A DNA stretch of 64,000 bases, taken from contig QKXI01000008.1 in NCBI GenBank assembly GCA_003367665.1, forward strand, positions 158,844 through 222,843. Direction: 5' to 3'. A program made the translations under genes and the position numbers. The DNA comes from Leifsonia sp. ku-ls (GTDB lineage: Bacteria > Actinomycetota > Actinomycetes > Actinomycetales > Microbacteriaceae). Below the pieces are notes generated by a model that was not told where the DNA came from, ran no database searches, and saw only the letters and a list, made by a program, of their open reading frames with translations. Position 1 is the first letter of the stretch. Each line of letters begins with the position of its first letter. Shown piece by piece: positions 37,947-46,294 of this stretch.

Positions 37947-38774
37947 TTACGCCGGCGCGGGCGCGTCGTCCGGCGTCGCCACCTCGCCGCTGCGGCCGCG
38001 CTCGCCGCGGTCACGACGCTCGCCGCGCACCGCGAGGGCGGCGGCGCCGAGGATGCCTGCGTTGTTGCGGTGCACCGCCGGCACGATCGGGGTCTTGAGC
38101 TTCAGCAGCGGCAGGAACTCCTGGTAGTTCTTCGACACGCCGCCGCCGACGATGAACAGGTCGGGGGTGAAGAGGAACTCGACGGTGGAGTAGTACTTCT
38201 GCAGGCGCTTCGCCCACTTCTCCCAGCCGAGGTCGTCGCGCTCCTTCGCCGAGTAGGCGGCGCGCGACTCGGCGTCGTGCCCGTCGATCTCCAGGTGGCC
38301 GAGCTCGGCGTTCGGGATGAGGATGCCGTCGTAGATGAGCGCCGACCCGATCCCGGTGCCCAGGGTCGTCATGATGACCAGGCCGTCCTTGCCCTGTGCG
38401 GCGCCGAAGCGGGTCTCCGCGTAGCCGGCGGCGTCGGCGTCGTTGACGAAGTGGATGTCGCGGCCGAGCGCCCGCTCGAACAGGTCCTCCGCGTGCAGGC
38501 CGATCCAGTCCTTGGCGACGTTGGCGGCCGACAGGGTGACGCCGTGGCTGACGATGGCGGGGAAGCACACGCCGACCGGCGCATCCGGCTGCTCCGCGGC
38601 CAGCTGGTCGACGATCTCCTTCGTCGTCTCCACGATGTCGTCGGGCTTGCCGCCCGAGGGGGTGGGCAGCTTGACCCGGTCGCTGACGAGCTCACCGGTC
38701 GACAGGTCGACCAGTGCCCCCTTGATCCCGGTGCCGCCGATGTCGATGCCGATCGCGTGCGTCTGCGAAGTCAT
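37947..38774 (-). CDS. ppgK: Polyphosphate glucokinase (ROK family)
   Basis: A 275-residue sugar kinase that phosphorylates glucose with polyphosphate or ATP. It opens GIDIGGTGIKGALVDL (9-24, phosphate-binding), then GVCFPAIVSHG, HFVNDADAAGYAE (catalytic Asp region), TLGTGIGSALIYDG and PNAELGHLEIDG, which fits the actinobacterial PPGK group. The C-terminal 30 residues are charged and probably disordered. ATG 38774 has TAGATT 6 nt upstream. It is followed at 5 nt by kdpD. Confidence 0.92.
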   Translation of the reverse strand: MTSQTHAIGIDIGGTGIKGALVDLSTGELVSDRVKLPTPSGGKPDDIVETTKEIVDQLAAEQPDAPVGVCFPAIVSHGVTLSAANVAKDWIGLHAEDLFERALGRDIHFVNDADAAGYAETRFGAAQGKDGLVIMTTLGTGIGSALIYDGILIPNAELGHLEIDGHDAESRAAYSAKERDDLGWEKWAKRLQKYYSTVEFLFTPDLFIVGGGVSKNYQEFLPLLKLKTPIVPAVHRNNAGILGAAALAVRGERRDRGERGRSGEVATPDDAPAPA

Positions 38775-38780
38775 GTCTCG

Positions 38781-38786
38781 AATCTA
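38781..38786 (-). promoter_or_regulatory. -10 box of ppgK
   Basis: TAGATT on the minus strand, 6 nt before ATG 38774, overlapping the stop codon of the upstream TetR gene. Confidence 0.5.
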
Positions 38787-39431
38787 CCGCGCCGCGCCGG
38801 ACCGGGGAGGCCGTGGACCGTCCGGGTCGGCGGCCCGGGTGGTCGCCAGCGCCAGCGGGAGGAACACCTCGTCGACGAACGACTGCAGCACCGCGTCGTC
38901 GGCGGGCTTCAGGTGGAAGAGCATCTCGTGCCGCACGAGCGTCAACGGCAGGTCGGCGACGACGGGGGAGAGGCGCGCCGGGTCGACCTCGCCGCGTGCG
39001 GCGGCGCGGTCCAGGATCGTCTGCATCTGTTGGGGCTGCCCGTCGATGAGGCGCTCGCGCAGGCCGGCGATGCCGCCGTCGGCCTCGGTGATGATGCCGG
39101 AGAAGCGGAGCAGGAGCTCGGTCACGAGTCCGCGGCGGCGGGTGTTCATCTGCCGCAGCAGGTCGAGCGTGTCCTCGCGGAGGCTGCCGTGGTCGGCGAC
39201 GTGGATGGGGTCGGCGGCGAAGTGATGCCGGATGGCGGCGAGCGCCAGGTCGCTGCGGGTGGCCCAACGGCGGGCCAGCACCGGCCGGCTCGTCCCCGCG
39301 CGCGCCGCGACCGCCTCCATGGTGAGTCCGGCGTAGCCGTTCTCGTCGATCTCCTCCCAGGCCGCCTGCAGCAGCGCCTGTTCGAGCGCGGCGCCGCGCC
39401 GTCGCCGCCCGTGGGTCTCTTTAGAGTCCAT
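38784..39431 (-). CDS. TetR-family transcriptional regulator
   Basis: A 215-residue repressor-type protein. The helix-turn-helix is at about 36-57 (GLTMEAVAARAGTSRPVLAR) and the C-terminal ligand domain ends with a disordered Pro/Arg tail. It is divergent from a DHA2-type drug exporter gene, and inverted copies of TAAGATAC cover both -10 regions, so it probably represses itself and the exporter until a ligand binds. The ligand is unknown. ATG 39431 has TAAGAT 6 nt upstream. Confidence 0.9.
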   Translation of the reverse strand: MDSKETHGRRRRGAALEQALLQAAWEEIDENGYAGLTMEAVAARAGTSRPVLARRWATRSDLALAAIRHHFAADPIHVADHGSLREDTLDLLRQMNTRRRGLVTELLLRFSGIITEADGGIAGLRERLIDGQPQQMQTILDRAAARGEVDPARLSPVVADLPLTLVRHEMLFHLKPADDAVLQSFVDEVFLPLALATTRAADPDGPRPPRSGAAR

Positions 39432-39435
39432 TTGC

Positions 39436-39488
39436 GTATCTTATCCGATCGTCGTATCGTCTCTTAAGATACAGTCGCGCATCTTAAG
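39436..39488. promoter_or_regulatory. Probable TetR operators and divergent promoters
   Basis: GTATCTTA (39436-39443) and TAAGATAC (39465-39472) are inverted copies, and CTTAAGAT (39463-39470) is mirrored by ATCTTAAG (39481-39488). The -10 of the TetR gene (TAAGAT, minus strand 39443-39438) and of the exporter (TAAGAT, 39465-39470) both lie in these repeats. The exporter's AAGGAG site begins inside the last repeat. Confidence 0.6.
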
Positions 39489-39496
39489 GAGTTCTC

Positions 39497-40936
39497 ATGG
39501 CCGACAAGCTGGACCGGGCGGTGGTCCGAACGGCGACCGCGCTCGTGGTCGGCGCCCTCGCGGTGGTCTTCGACACCACCATCCTGAGCGTCGCCCTGCA
39601 CACCCTCGCGACGGACCTGCACACGACGGTCGCGCAGATCCAGTGGGTCACCACCGGCTACCTGCTCGCGCTCGCGGCGACGGTGCCCCTGTCGGCCTGG
39701 TGCCTCGCCCGGTTCGGCGGCAAACGGGTGTGGACGACGGCGCTCGCGATCTTCCTCGTCGGCTCGGTGCTCTCGGGCCTGGCCTGGAGCGCCGAGTCTC
39801 TCATCGCCTTCCGCGTCCTGCAGGGCGTCGGCGGCGGCCTGATGCTGCCGGTGATGACGACGATGATCATGGAGGTCGCGGGCGGCAAGCAGCTCGGCCG
39901 GGTGTCGGCGATCGTGGGCCTCCCCGCGATGGCGGGTCCGATCCTCGGTCCGGTGCTGGGCGGCCTGATCCTGGCACTCGGCGACTGGCGCTGGGTGTTC
40001 TGGGTGAACATCCCGTTCACCGTCGCCGGGCTCCTCCTCGCCTGGCGGATGCTGCCCGACGACCGCGGCCGCGACCCGAGGCGCCGCCTCGACGTGGTCG
40101 GCGTGCTGCTCCTGATCCCCGGGCTCACCGGGCTGCTGCTCGGTCTCTCCGACTCGGTGCTCGACGGCGGCTTCTCCCGGCTGGACGCGTGGCTGCCGCT
40201 GGCGGCGGGCGCGGCGCTGGTCGCCGCGTTCGTGCCGTGGGCACTGCGTCGCCGCGACGCCGCCCTGGTGGATGTGCGCCTGCTGTCGGTGCGCTCGGTG
40301 TGGTCGGCGTCCACGCTGCTGTTCCTGTCGAGCGTCGCGCTCTACGGCGCGATGCTGCTGCTTCCGCTGTTCTGGCAGCAGGAGCGCGGCGCGGACGCGC
40401 TCGGCGCCGGCCTGCTCCTGGTGCCCCAGGGCCTCGGGATGCTCGCCTGCCGGCCCCTGGTCGGACGGCTGATCGACCGCACCGGCGCGCGCTGGATCGC
40501 GGTGGCGGGCTTCGCCGTCACGGCGCTCGCCACCGTCCCGTTCGCCCTCGGGCTGCCGTCGGCCGCGGACCCGCTGCTGTTGGTGACCCTGTTCGTCCGC
40601 GGCGTCGGCCTCGGCGCGGTGACGATGCCGCTGATGGTGGCGTCGTACCAGGGCCTGAGCGGGGAGCGCATCGCGCACTCCAGCATCCTCACCCGCACGG
40701 CGCAGCAGCTCGGCGGCTCCTTCGGCACGGCGCTGTTCGCGGTACTCCTGCAGGCCGCCGTGCAGGGCGGTGCGACGCTCTCGGCCGCGTTCGACACCGC
40801 CTTCTGGGTCGCGAGTGCGGCGACCCTGGGGGGAGTGGCGCTGTCGTTCGCGCTGCCGTCGGCGCGCCGCGAGCGCGCCGCAGCACCGGCCGACCCCGTC
40901 CCTACGTCTACCCCCGCCCCCGCCAAGAGCTCCTGA
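39497..40936 (+). CDS. DHA2-family MFS multidrug exporter
   Basis: A 479-residue major facilitator transporter with about 14 membrane helices. Motifs are VVFDTTILSVALHTLATDL (about 23-41, the DHA2 helix 1 motif with Asp), WVTTGYLLALAA, RFGGKRVW (motif A) and GPILGPVLGGLI (motif C of drug-proton antiporters). It probably exports toxic organic compounds using the proton gradient. ATG 39497 follows AAGGAG. The divergent TetR gene is the likely regulator. Its stop lies inside a long palindrome. Confidence 0.92.
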   Translation: MADKLDRAVVRTATALVVGALAVVFDTTILSVALHTLATDLHTTVAQIQWVTTGYLLALAATVPLSAWCLARFGGKRVWTTALAIFLVGSVLSGLAWSAESLIAFRVLQGVGGGLMLPVMTTMIMEVAGGKQLGRVSAIVGLPAMAGPILGPVLGGLILALGDWRWVFWVNIPFTVAGLLLAWRMLPDDRGRDPRRRLDVVGVLLLIPGLTGLLLGLSDSVLDGGFSRLDAWLPLAAGAALVAAFVPWALRRRDAALVDVRLLSVRSVWSASTLLFLSSVALYGAMLLLPLFWQQERGADALGAGLLLVPQGLGMLACRPLVGRLIDRTGARWIAVAGFAVTALATVPFALGLPSAADPLLLVTLFVRGVGLGAVTMPLMVASYQGLSGERIAHSSILTRTAQQLGGSFGTALFAVLLQAAVQGGATLSAAFDTAFWVASAATLGGVALSFALPSARRERAAAPADPVPTSTPAPAKSS

Positions 40937-40982
40937 GTTCTTCGAGCGGAATCGACCGGTTCGCTCGACAAACTCCGGAGCT
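40928..40982 (+). terminator. Long palindrome covering the exporter stop codon
   Basis: 21-nt arms (40928-40948 and 40962-40982) with three mismatches and a 13-nt loop; GAGTT, TCGAGCG and AGCTCC each pair. The exporter TGA (40934-40936) is inside the left arm. There is no T-tract, so its role as terminator is inferred. Confidence 0.55.
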
Positions 40983-41026
40983 GGTGGCGGCGCGCACGGC
41001 GCGTCGGGCGTGTCGGGGGCCTCGGG

Positions 41027-41032
41027 TAGCGT
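41027..41032 (+). promoter_or_regulatory. -10 box of the GNAT gene
   Basis: TAGCGT, 7 nt before GTG 41040. Confidence 0.45.
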
Positions 41033-41039
41033 TCGGCGG

Positions 41040-41564
41040 GTGAACGATGTGACGCTCGTCCCGTGGGCCTCGCGGCACCTGCCCCTGCTCGTCGCGGCGA
41101 ACACGGCGGAGATGACGCGCCACCTCGGCGGCCCGGAGAGCGACGAGGAGGTGCGGGCCCGACACGAGCGCTACCTCCGGCTGAGCACGGCCCCCGACGC
41201 GACGAGCCGGCCGTTCGCCATCGAGGTCGACGGCGTGCCCGCGGGCGGCATCGGATACTGGCCGGTCGAGCACGACGGCGAGGACGCCTACGAGACCGGC
41301 TGGAACGTTCTTCCCGGTTGGCAGGGTCGCGGCGTGGCGCGCGCCGCGGTCCGCGAGCTGGTGCGGCGCCTGGTCCGCGACGCCCCGGCACGCGAGCGGC
41401 TGTACGCCTTCCCGTCTGTCGAGAACGCGGCGTCGAACGCCCTGTGCCGGGCGACCGGCTTCGTGGAGGTCGAGGTGCGCGACCTGCCGTACCGCGACAC
41501 GGTGCTCCGAACGCGGGTGTGGGTGCTGGAGTTGGCGGCGGCGCGGCGCGGTTCGGTGGGGTGA
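41040..41564 (+). CDS. GNAT-family N-acetyltransferase (RimJ/RimL-like)
   Basis: A 174-residue acetyltransferase. It begins VNDVTLVPWASRHLPLL and has FAIEVDGVPAGGIGYWPVE, the acetyl-CoA region ETGWNVLPGWQGRGVARAAV (about 83-102), and PSVENAASNALCRATGFVEV near 125-144. This layout resembles the RimJ/RimL branch; the substrate is unknown. GTG 41040 is chosen because TAGCGT lies 7 nt upstream; the long frame upstream has no conserved content. Confidence 0.85.
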   Translation: MNDVTLVPWASRHLPLLVAANTAEMTRHLGGPESDEEVRARHERYLRLSTAPDATSRPFAIEVDGVPAGGIGYWPVEHDGEDAYETGWNVLPGWQGRGVARAAVRELVRRLVRDAPARERLYAFPSVENAASNALCRATGFVEVEVRDLPYRDTVLRTRVWVLELAAARRGSVG

Positions 41565-41594
41565 GGTCGGGTGGGCCGTGCTGGTGCGGCCCCG

Positions 41595-42989
41595 TCACTC
41601 CTCACTGCACACCGACGCCACCCGCACCCGCAGGCCCTCCGCCGTCCCGCGGATGCTCGCCCAGCGCAACCCCGACGCAGACCCGGCCGCGGGCATCCAG
41701 TAGTCGGTGCCCATCGCGCGGTCGCCGCGCTGGAAGCCGGCCGCGGCCCACGACGCCGTGATGCGGTCGAAGGCTGCCTGGAGAGACTGCTCCGTGGCGT
41801 CGGGGGCCTCCCAGAGCGGGAGGAGCAGCTCGGCCTGCACGCTCGATCCCGCCCCCGTGTCGCAACCGGTCGTGTCGACGCGCGGCGACGGCGGCACTCC
41901 GGGACCGCTCGGGGACGCCGTCGCGGCAGCGGCGCGCAGGAAGGCGTCCACCTCCGACCGGGACGCGTCCAGTCCTCGGGCGGGCTCCGGCACGTCGTGC
42001 GGCTCGGCGGCCGGCGTGCCCGGCCGCAGCTGTGCCCAGGTCAGCGGCGGCTCCGGCGAGCCGGGCGGCAGACCCACGTAGCCCGTGACGCTCCGCTCGC
42101 CGTCGCTTCCCGACTCGGCCCGGAACCGGGTCCGCGGTCGGCGTCCCTCCTCCGCCGCGGGGTCGGCCGCCGCCGCGAGGTCCGCGCCGTCCTGGTCCGG
42201 ATGCGCTGTGGCGACGCCCAGCAGGGGGCGGGTGCCGTCGCGGTTGTCCGTCGCCGAGATCCAGGCGACGTCGGCGCGGGCGGCCAGTCGCCCGATCGCG
42301 GTGACCAGCGCGCCCGACGGGCCGGTCGCCGCGACGGTGACCGAACGGGGGAGAGGCCCGCCTGGGCCGTCTCGGCGCCAGGTGACATCGATGGAACTCA
42401 GGGCGTCCGTCCCGAACCCGGGCAGCGCATGCAGCTCAGCCGCCGCTGTGGCCAGCGGGGTCGGTCCGAGCGCCGCCCGCTTCGTCAGCGCGAGCGACCC
42501 TCCCGACGCGGCGAACGCGACAGAGCCGGCGGACGGCAGCCTCCGGACCGCGTCCGCCGCGGCGACGACGGCCTCCCGGGTGGCAGGCGCAGCCCGGCCG
42601 GCGAGCATCGACTGTTCCAGCAGCACGGGGGCGAGCCGGGCCGAACCCGGCACCGACAGCCGGTATCCGATCGACCACGCCGTCCCCAGGCCGGCCCAGC
42701 CGGCGGAGTCGGCGACCGCGGCGGGCAGCGTCGTGAGCTGCCCGGCGTCGGCGGCCTTCACGCCCACGGTGACCACCCAGTCCGCCGGGTGGTCCTTCGA
42801 ATCGCGCGACGCCACCTCCGCGGTCGCCTCGACCACGCCCGGCAACCGGCGCACCTCGGCCGCGACCGCGTCCGCCCGGGCGACGAGGGCTTCCGGCGGC
42901 GTGTGCCAGAGGGAGCAGCCGGCGAACATCGCTCCGACCGACGCCGCCACCAGGAGGGATGCGATCACACGGCATGCTCGGGAGCCCAT
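41595..42989 (-). CDS. Putative lipoprotein of unknown function
   Basis: A 464-residue secreted protein. The signal peptide ends ASVGAMFAGC, a lipobox with Cys near residue 24. The mature part looks like repeated alpha-beta units of about 70-80 residues (for example ADAVAAEVRRLPGVVEATAE, then later AADAVRRLPSAGSVAFAASG), loosely like BON or HMA folds. The C-terminus has DRITASWAAAGFQRGD and two cysteines. I do not recognise a family. ATG 42989 is chosen because it gives the clean signal peptide, with GGTGGGGG just upstream; an ATG 12 codons further out is possible. Confidence 0.75.
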   Translation of the reverse strand: MGSRACRVIASLLVAASVGAMFAGCSLWHTPPEALVARADAVAAEVRRLPGVVEATAEVASRDSKDHPADWVVTVGVKAADAGQLTTLPAAVADSAGWAGLGTAWSIGYRLSVPGSARLAPVLLEQSMLAGRAAPATREAVVAAADAVRRLPSAGSVAFAASGGSLALTKRAALGPTPLATAAAELHALPGFGTDALSSIDVTWRRDGPGGPLPRSVTVAATGPSGALVTAIGRLAARADVAWISATDNRDGTRPLLGVATAHPDQDGADLAAAADPAAEEGRRPRTRFRAESGSDGERSVTGYVGLPPGSPEPPLTWAQLRPGTPAAEPHDVPEPARGLDASRSEVDAFLRAAAATASPSGPGVPPSPRVDTTGCDTGAGSSVQAELLLPLWEAPDATEQSLQAAFDRITASWAAAGFQRGDRAMGTDYWMPAAGSASGLRWASIRGTAEGLRVRVASVCSEE

Positions 42990-43076
42990 GCCCCCACCCG
43001 ACCACGCGCGCCAGGTCGGCCGCATCCGCCGGAGAGGGGAGCCGCGTCCGCCGGAAGTCGGAACCTGCCGCCCGGG

Positions 43077-43943
43077 TCAGGGCAGCGTGAGGATCTCCGC
43101 GCCGCGGTCGGTCACCACCAGGGTGTGCTCGAACTGGGCCGTGAGGCTGCGGTCGCGGGTGACGACCGTCCAGTCGTCCGCCCACATCTCCCACTCGTGC
43201 GTGCCGAGGGTCAGCATGGGCTCGATGGTGAACACCATGCCCGGCTCCATGACGTCGTCGTAGGCCGGCGCCGCGTCGTAGTGCGGGATGATCAGCCCGG
43301 TGTGGAACGCGGCCCCCACGCCGTGCCCGGTGAAGTCGCGCACCACGCCGTAGCCGAACCGCTTCGCGTACGACTCGATCGCGCGTCCGATGACGTTCAC
43401 CTGACGGCCGGGCGCGACCGCCTTGATGCCGCGGGCGAGTGCCTCCCGGGTGCGGTCCACCAGCTGCGTCACCTCGTCGGACGCGGTGCCGGCGATGAAG
43501 GTCTGGTTGCTGTCGCCGTGGAAGCCGTTCTTGAACGCGGTGATGTCGATGTTGACGATGTCGCCCTCCTCGATCACCGTGTCGTCCGGGATGCCGTGGC
43601 AGATCACCTCGTTCACCGAGCTGCAGATCGACTTCGGGTAGCCGCGGTAGCCCAGCGTGGAGGGGTAGGCGTCGTTCGCCAGCAGGAACTCGTGCCCGAT
43701 GACGTCCAGCTCCTCGGTGGTGACGCCCGGGCGGACCGCCTCGCCGACCAGCGCGATCGCCTGCGCGGCGATGCGGCCCGACTCGCGGATCAGCTCCACC
43801 TCGTCCGGCGTGTACACGTCGCCGCGCGTGTACGGGGCCGGCCCGGGCCGACCGACGTACTCGGGACGCGGGATGCGGCTCGGCACCGGGCGCATCGGGC
43901 TGACGCGGCCCGGGACGAGGTGACCGGCGGAATCCTTGGGCAT
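43077..43943 (-). CDS. map: Methionine aminopeptidase, type I
   Basis: A 288-residue enzyme that removes the initiator methionine from nascent proteins. Metal-site residues fall in [38 protein letters not shown] and [10 protein letters not shown]. An N-terminal extension of about 40 residues has [20 protein letters not shown], an SH3-ligand-like segment typical of the longer actinobacterial MetAP1c form. ATG 43943 is just 12 nt from the divergent SPOR-type gene, with TAAGGT 7 nt before it. Confidence 0.95.
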   Translation of the reverse strand: MPKDSAGHLVPGRVSPMRPVPSRIPRPEYVGRPGPAPYTRGDVYTPDEVELIRESGRIAAQAIALVGEAVRPGVTTEELDVIGHEFLLANDAYPSTLGYRGYPKSICSSVNEVICHGIPDDTVIEEGDIVNIDITAFKNGFHGDSNQTFIAGTASDEVTQLVDRTREALARGIKAVAPGRQVNVIGRAIESYAKRFGYGVVRDFTGHGVGAAFHTGLIIPHYDAAPAYDDVMEPGMVFTIEPMLTLGTHEWEMWADDWTVVTRDRSLTAQFEHTLVVTDRGAEILTLP

Positions 43944-43956
43944 ACCATCAACCTTA
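43943..43956. promoter_or_regulatory. Face-to-face -10 boxes, map / SPOR-type gene
   Basis: TACCAT on the plus strand (43943-43948) is 7 nt before ATG 43956. TAAGGT on the minus strand (43956-43951) is 7 nt before ATG 43943. The two hexamers are 2 bp apart and each touches the other gene's start codon. Confidence 0.55.
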
Positions 43957-44165
43957 TGACGAGCGACGAGTACGGCATCAAGCAGGACGCCGAGCACAAG
44001 TACTGGTACAACATGAAGACCGGCGAGGTCGAGCAGGGATTCCTGTCTCCCGCGCCGAACCGCGTCGGCCCGTTCGACACCCGCGACGAGGCCGAGCACG
44101 CCCTCGAGAAGCTCCGCGAGAACTCCGCCAAGTGGGCGGAGGAGGACGCGGAGGAGAACCGCTAG
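43956..44165 (+). CDS. Small SPOR-type domain protein
   Basis: A 69-residue soluble protein with [35 protein letters not shown] and a charged C-terminus. The layout (Tyr-Trp strand, then GPFxTRxEAE before a helix) matches a minimal SPOR domain, found as a stand-alone gene in Microbacteriaceae. SPOR domains bind denuded septal peptidoglycan in other proteins, but this one has no signal peptide, so that role is uncertain. The ATG at 43956 is 12 nt from the divergent map start. Confidence 0.75.
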   Translation: MTSDEYGIKQDAEHKYWYNMKTGEVEQGFLSPAPNRVGPFDTRDEAEHALEKLRENSAKWAEEDAEENR

Positions 44166-44174
44166 GCGTCCGCC

Positions 44175-44975
44175 TCAGGACTTCAGCCGGAGAAACCCGA
44201 GAGCGGCGGCGAGGAGGATTCCGCCCACCAGCGTGATCGGTGCGGTGATGAGTGCGACCTTGATGTTCTTATGAGTGTCGGCTCGGCGCGCGTACGTCTC
44301 CTTCCGGGACTCCAGACGGATGCGGTGCCCGGCCCAGCGATCCCGGCGCACGCGCTTCAGATGCAGGCTGAGAGCGACGGCCCCTCCGAAGGCGAACGCC
44401 GTGGTGAGCCAGACGAAGAGCGAGCCGGCGACCGTTGGCGGGGCGCTGGCCTGCAGCCAGACAGCGCTCGCCGCGAGGGCCGCCCAGGGGACCATCGGCA
44501 GCCAGCTGGCCAGTCGGCTCCATTGGACACGGGGTGTGCCGGACGCGTAGAGATGTTCGGCGGCGGCCTCCTGGATCTTGATGATCGCGTCAGTCATGTT
44601 CGGCCGCGGGAGGCTCACGGAGATGCTCGGTCGTGCGGAGGAGTCGAAGCTGGCGCTGACCCCGCCTCCGCCGTCCACGCGGATGAACAGGGAGAGCTCC
44701 GACTTGACGCTCGCCGACTGGTCGGCCAGCTCGTCTTCCGGCACGGTTCGGAGCATGCCCCCGATGAGCTGCCTGGTGAAGTACTCGCGTTTCCACCCGC
44801 CATCGGGTGCGGTGAAGCCGTAGGTCTCGAGATGCTCCTCGAAGAGGGACGCGAGCTCGGGCAGCGCTTCCACATCGAGCACCAACGCCCGCATGTAGAG
44901 GGGGCCCGTCACTTGGCCCATAGAGCGGTCGACGACCATCTCCGATCGGGGGCCGAAAAACCAGTCAGCGATCAC
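44175..44975 (-). CDS. Membrane protein of unknown function
   Basis: A 266-residue protein I do not recognise. Residues 1-150 appear soluble (LVLDVEALPELASLFEEHLE, LSLFIRVDGGGGVSASFDSS). Membrane helices follow at about 158-176 (WLPMVPWAALAASAVWLQ), 180-203 (VAGSLFVWLTTAFAFGGAVA) and 242-263 (ITAPITLVGGILLAAALGF), with a basic loop between the second and third. GTG 44975 is the start, TAACGT lying 6 nt upstream. Base composition looks slightly lower in GC than the neighbours. It is convergent with the SPOR-type gene. Confidence 0.7.
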   Translation of the reverse strand: MIADWFFGPRSEMVVDRSMGQVTGPLYMRALVLDVEALPELASLFEEHLETYGFTAPDGGWKREYFTRQLIGGMLRTVPEDELADQSASVKSELSLFIRVDGGGGVSASFDSSARPSISVSLPRPNMTDAIIKIQEAAAEHLYASGTPRVQWSRLASWLPMVPWAALAASAVWLQASAPPTVAGSLFVWLTTAFAFGGAVALSLHLKRVRRDRWAGHRIRLESRKETYARRADTHKNIKVALITAPITLVGGILLAAALGFLRLKS

Positions 44976-44981
44976 CCCACG

Positions 44982-44987
44982 ACGTTA
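44982..44987 (-). promoter_or_regulatory. -10 box of the unknown membrane-protein gene
   Basis: TAACGT on the minus strand, 6 nt before GTG 44975. Confidence 0.45.
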
Positions 44988-45020
44988 GCGTGACCTCCGC
45001 GACTTCCGGGTCGACCCGTC

Positions 45021-45872
45021 TCAGAAGCTGTGCTCGTCGGTGGGGAAGACCCCCGCCTGCACGTCGGCCTTGTAGGCGCGGGCGGCGTCGCCGAGGATCG
45101 TCTTCAGGTCGGCGTACTGCTTCACGAAGCGGGGGACGCGGCCGGTCGTCAGGCCCGCCCAGTCCGTCCACACCAGCAGCTGGCCGTCGGTGTGCGGGCC
45201 GGCGCCGACGCTGATCGTGGGGATGCGCAGCTCGGCGGTGACGCGCTTCGCGACCTCCGCGGGCACCATCTCCAGCACGACGGCGAACGCTCCCGCGTCC
45301 TCGACCGCGTGCGCGTCGGCCAGGAGCTGTTCGGCGGCCTCGCCGCGTCCCTGCACCAGGTGGCCGCCGAGGCCGTGTTCGCTCTGCGGGGTGAAGCCGA
45401 TGTGCGCCATCACCGGGATGCCGGCGTCAACGATGCGCCGGATCTGTTCGGCGCTGCGGCGGCCGCCCTCCAGCTTAACGGCGTGCGCGCCGGTCTCCTT
45501 CATGAACCGGACCGCGGTGTGCAGCGCCTCCAGCGGCCCGGTCTCGTACGAGCCGAACGGCATGTCGGCGACGACGAACGCGCGCTTCACGGCCTTCGCG
45601 ACCGCGCGGGTCAAGGGGATGAGCTCGTCGACCGTCACCGGGAGCGTCGTGTCGTAGCCGAGGACGTTGTTGCCGGCCGAGTCGCCGACGAGCAGGAAGT
45701 CGATCCCGGCCTCGTCGAAGATCTGCGCGGTCAGCATGTCGTAGCTGGTCAGCCCGGTGAACGGCGCCCCCTCCTCCTTCGCGGCCTGGAAGTGCCGGGT
45801 CCGCACCCGCTTCAGCGACTGCATCGAGGAGGTGGCGGGATGGACGGAGGGCACCGGTGACTGCTCGCTCAT
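45021..45872 (-). CDS. panB: 3-methyl-2-oxobutanoate hydroxymethyltransferase
   Basis: A 283-residue enzyme making ketopantoate, the first pantothenate (CoA) step, from 2-oxoisovalerate and methylene-tetrahydrofolate. Motifs are [19 protein letters not shown] (about 41-59), [17 protein letters not shown] with the metal-ligand Asp, [15 protein letters not shown] and [19 protein letters not shown]. Start ATG 45872 with TAGACT 7 nt upstream. No other pan genes are in the window. Confidence 0.96.
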   Translation of the reverse strand: MSEQSPVPSVHPATSSMQSLKRVRTRHFQAAKEEGAPFTGLTSYDMLTAQIFDEAGIDFLLVGDSAGNNVLGYDTTLPVTVDELIPLTRAVAKAVKRAFVVADMPFGSYETGPLEALHTAVRFMKETGAHAVKLEGGRRSAEQIRRIVDAGIPVMAHIGFTPQSEHGLGGHLVQGRGEAAEQLLADAHAVEDAGAFAVVLEMVPAEVAKRVTAELRIPTISVGAGPHTDGQLLVWTDWAGLTTGRVPRFVKQYADLKTILGDAARAYKADVQAGVFPTDEHSF

Positions 45873-45879
45873 GCGGCTC

Positions 45880-45885
45880 AGTCTA
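45880..45885 (-). promoter_or_regulatory. -10 box of panB
   Basis: TAGACT on the minus strand, 7 nt before ATG 45872. Confidence 0.5.
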
Positions 45886-45907
45886 GTGACGGGGGAGCGG
45901 GTGCGGC

Positions 45908-46294
45908 TCAGGCGGGAACCGGCTCGAAGAGGCCGCGCTTCTTCGCCTCGGCGGCGAGGCGCTTGTCGAAGGTGATGAGGGGAATGTCGTTGCCGACGGC
46001 GACAGCGAGGGCGCAAGCGTCGGGCATGCGGAGGGAGTGCTCCGCTCGAACCCGGGCCAGGATCAGTGGTTCGTTCGTGCCCAGAGTGGCGGGGACGACC
46101 CCGAAGCGGCGGAGGTCTTCGAATGCCTCAAGGCTGCGACCATGCCGCTCAGGATTGATGAGCGCCTCGGCGATGTTCACCGGATGGACGAGAAAGCTGA
46201 CGCCGAGCGAGAACACCTCCGTCGCCGCGGCATGGTGAGCGTCATCCGGATCGAGCAGGCCGATGAGCACGCCCGCGTCGACGGCGAACGTCAT
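45908..46294 (-). CDS. PIN-domain toxin (VapC-like)
   Basis: A 128-residue PIN-domain RNase. The four acidic metal ligands are in place: Asp6 ([13 protein letters not shown]), Glu43 (NIAEALI), Asp92 (RMPDACALA) and Asp110 (ITFDKRL). VapC toxins cleave specific RNAs, often tRNAs, when their antitoxin is degraded. It overlaps the upstream small gene by 4 nt (ATGA), the usual toxin-antitoxin order. Base composition is lower in GC than the flanking genes, consistent with mobility. The RNA target is unknown. Confidence 0.88.
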   Translation of the reverse strand: MTFAVDAGVLIGLLDPDDAHHAAATEVFSLGVSFLVHPVNIAEALINPERHGRSLEAFEDLRRFGVVPATLGTNEPLILARVRAEHSLRMPDACALAVAVGNDIPLITFDKRLAAEAKKRGLFEPVPA

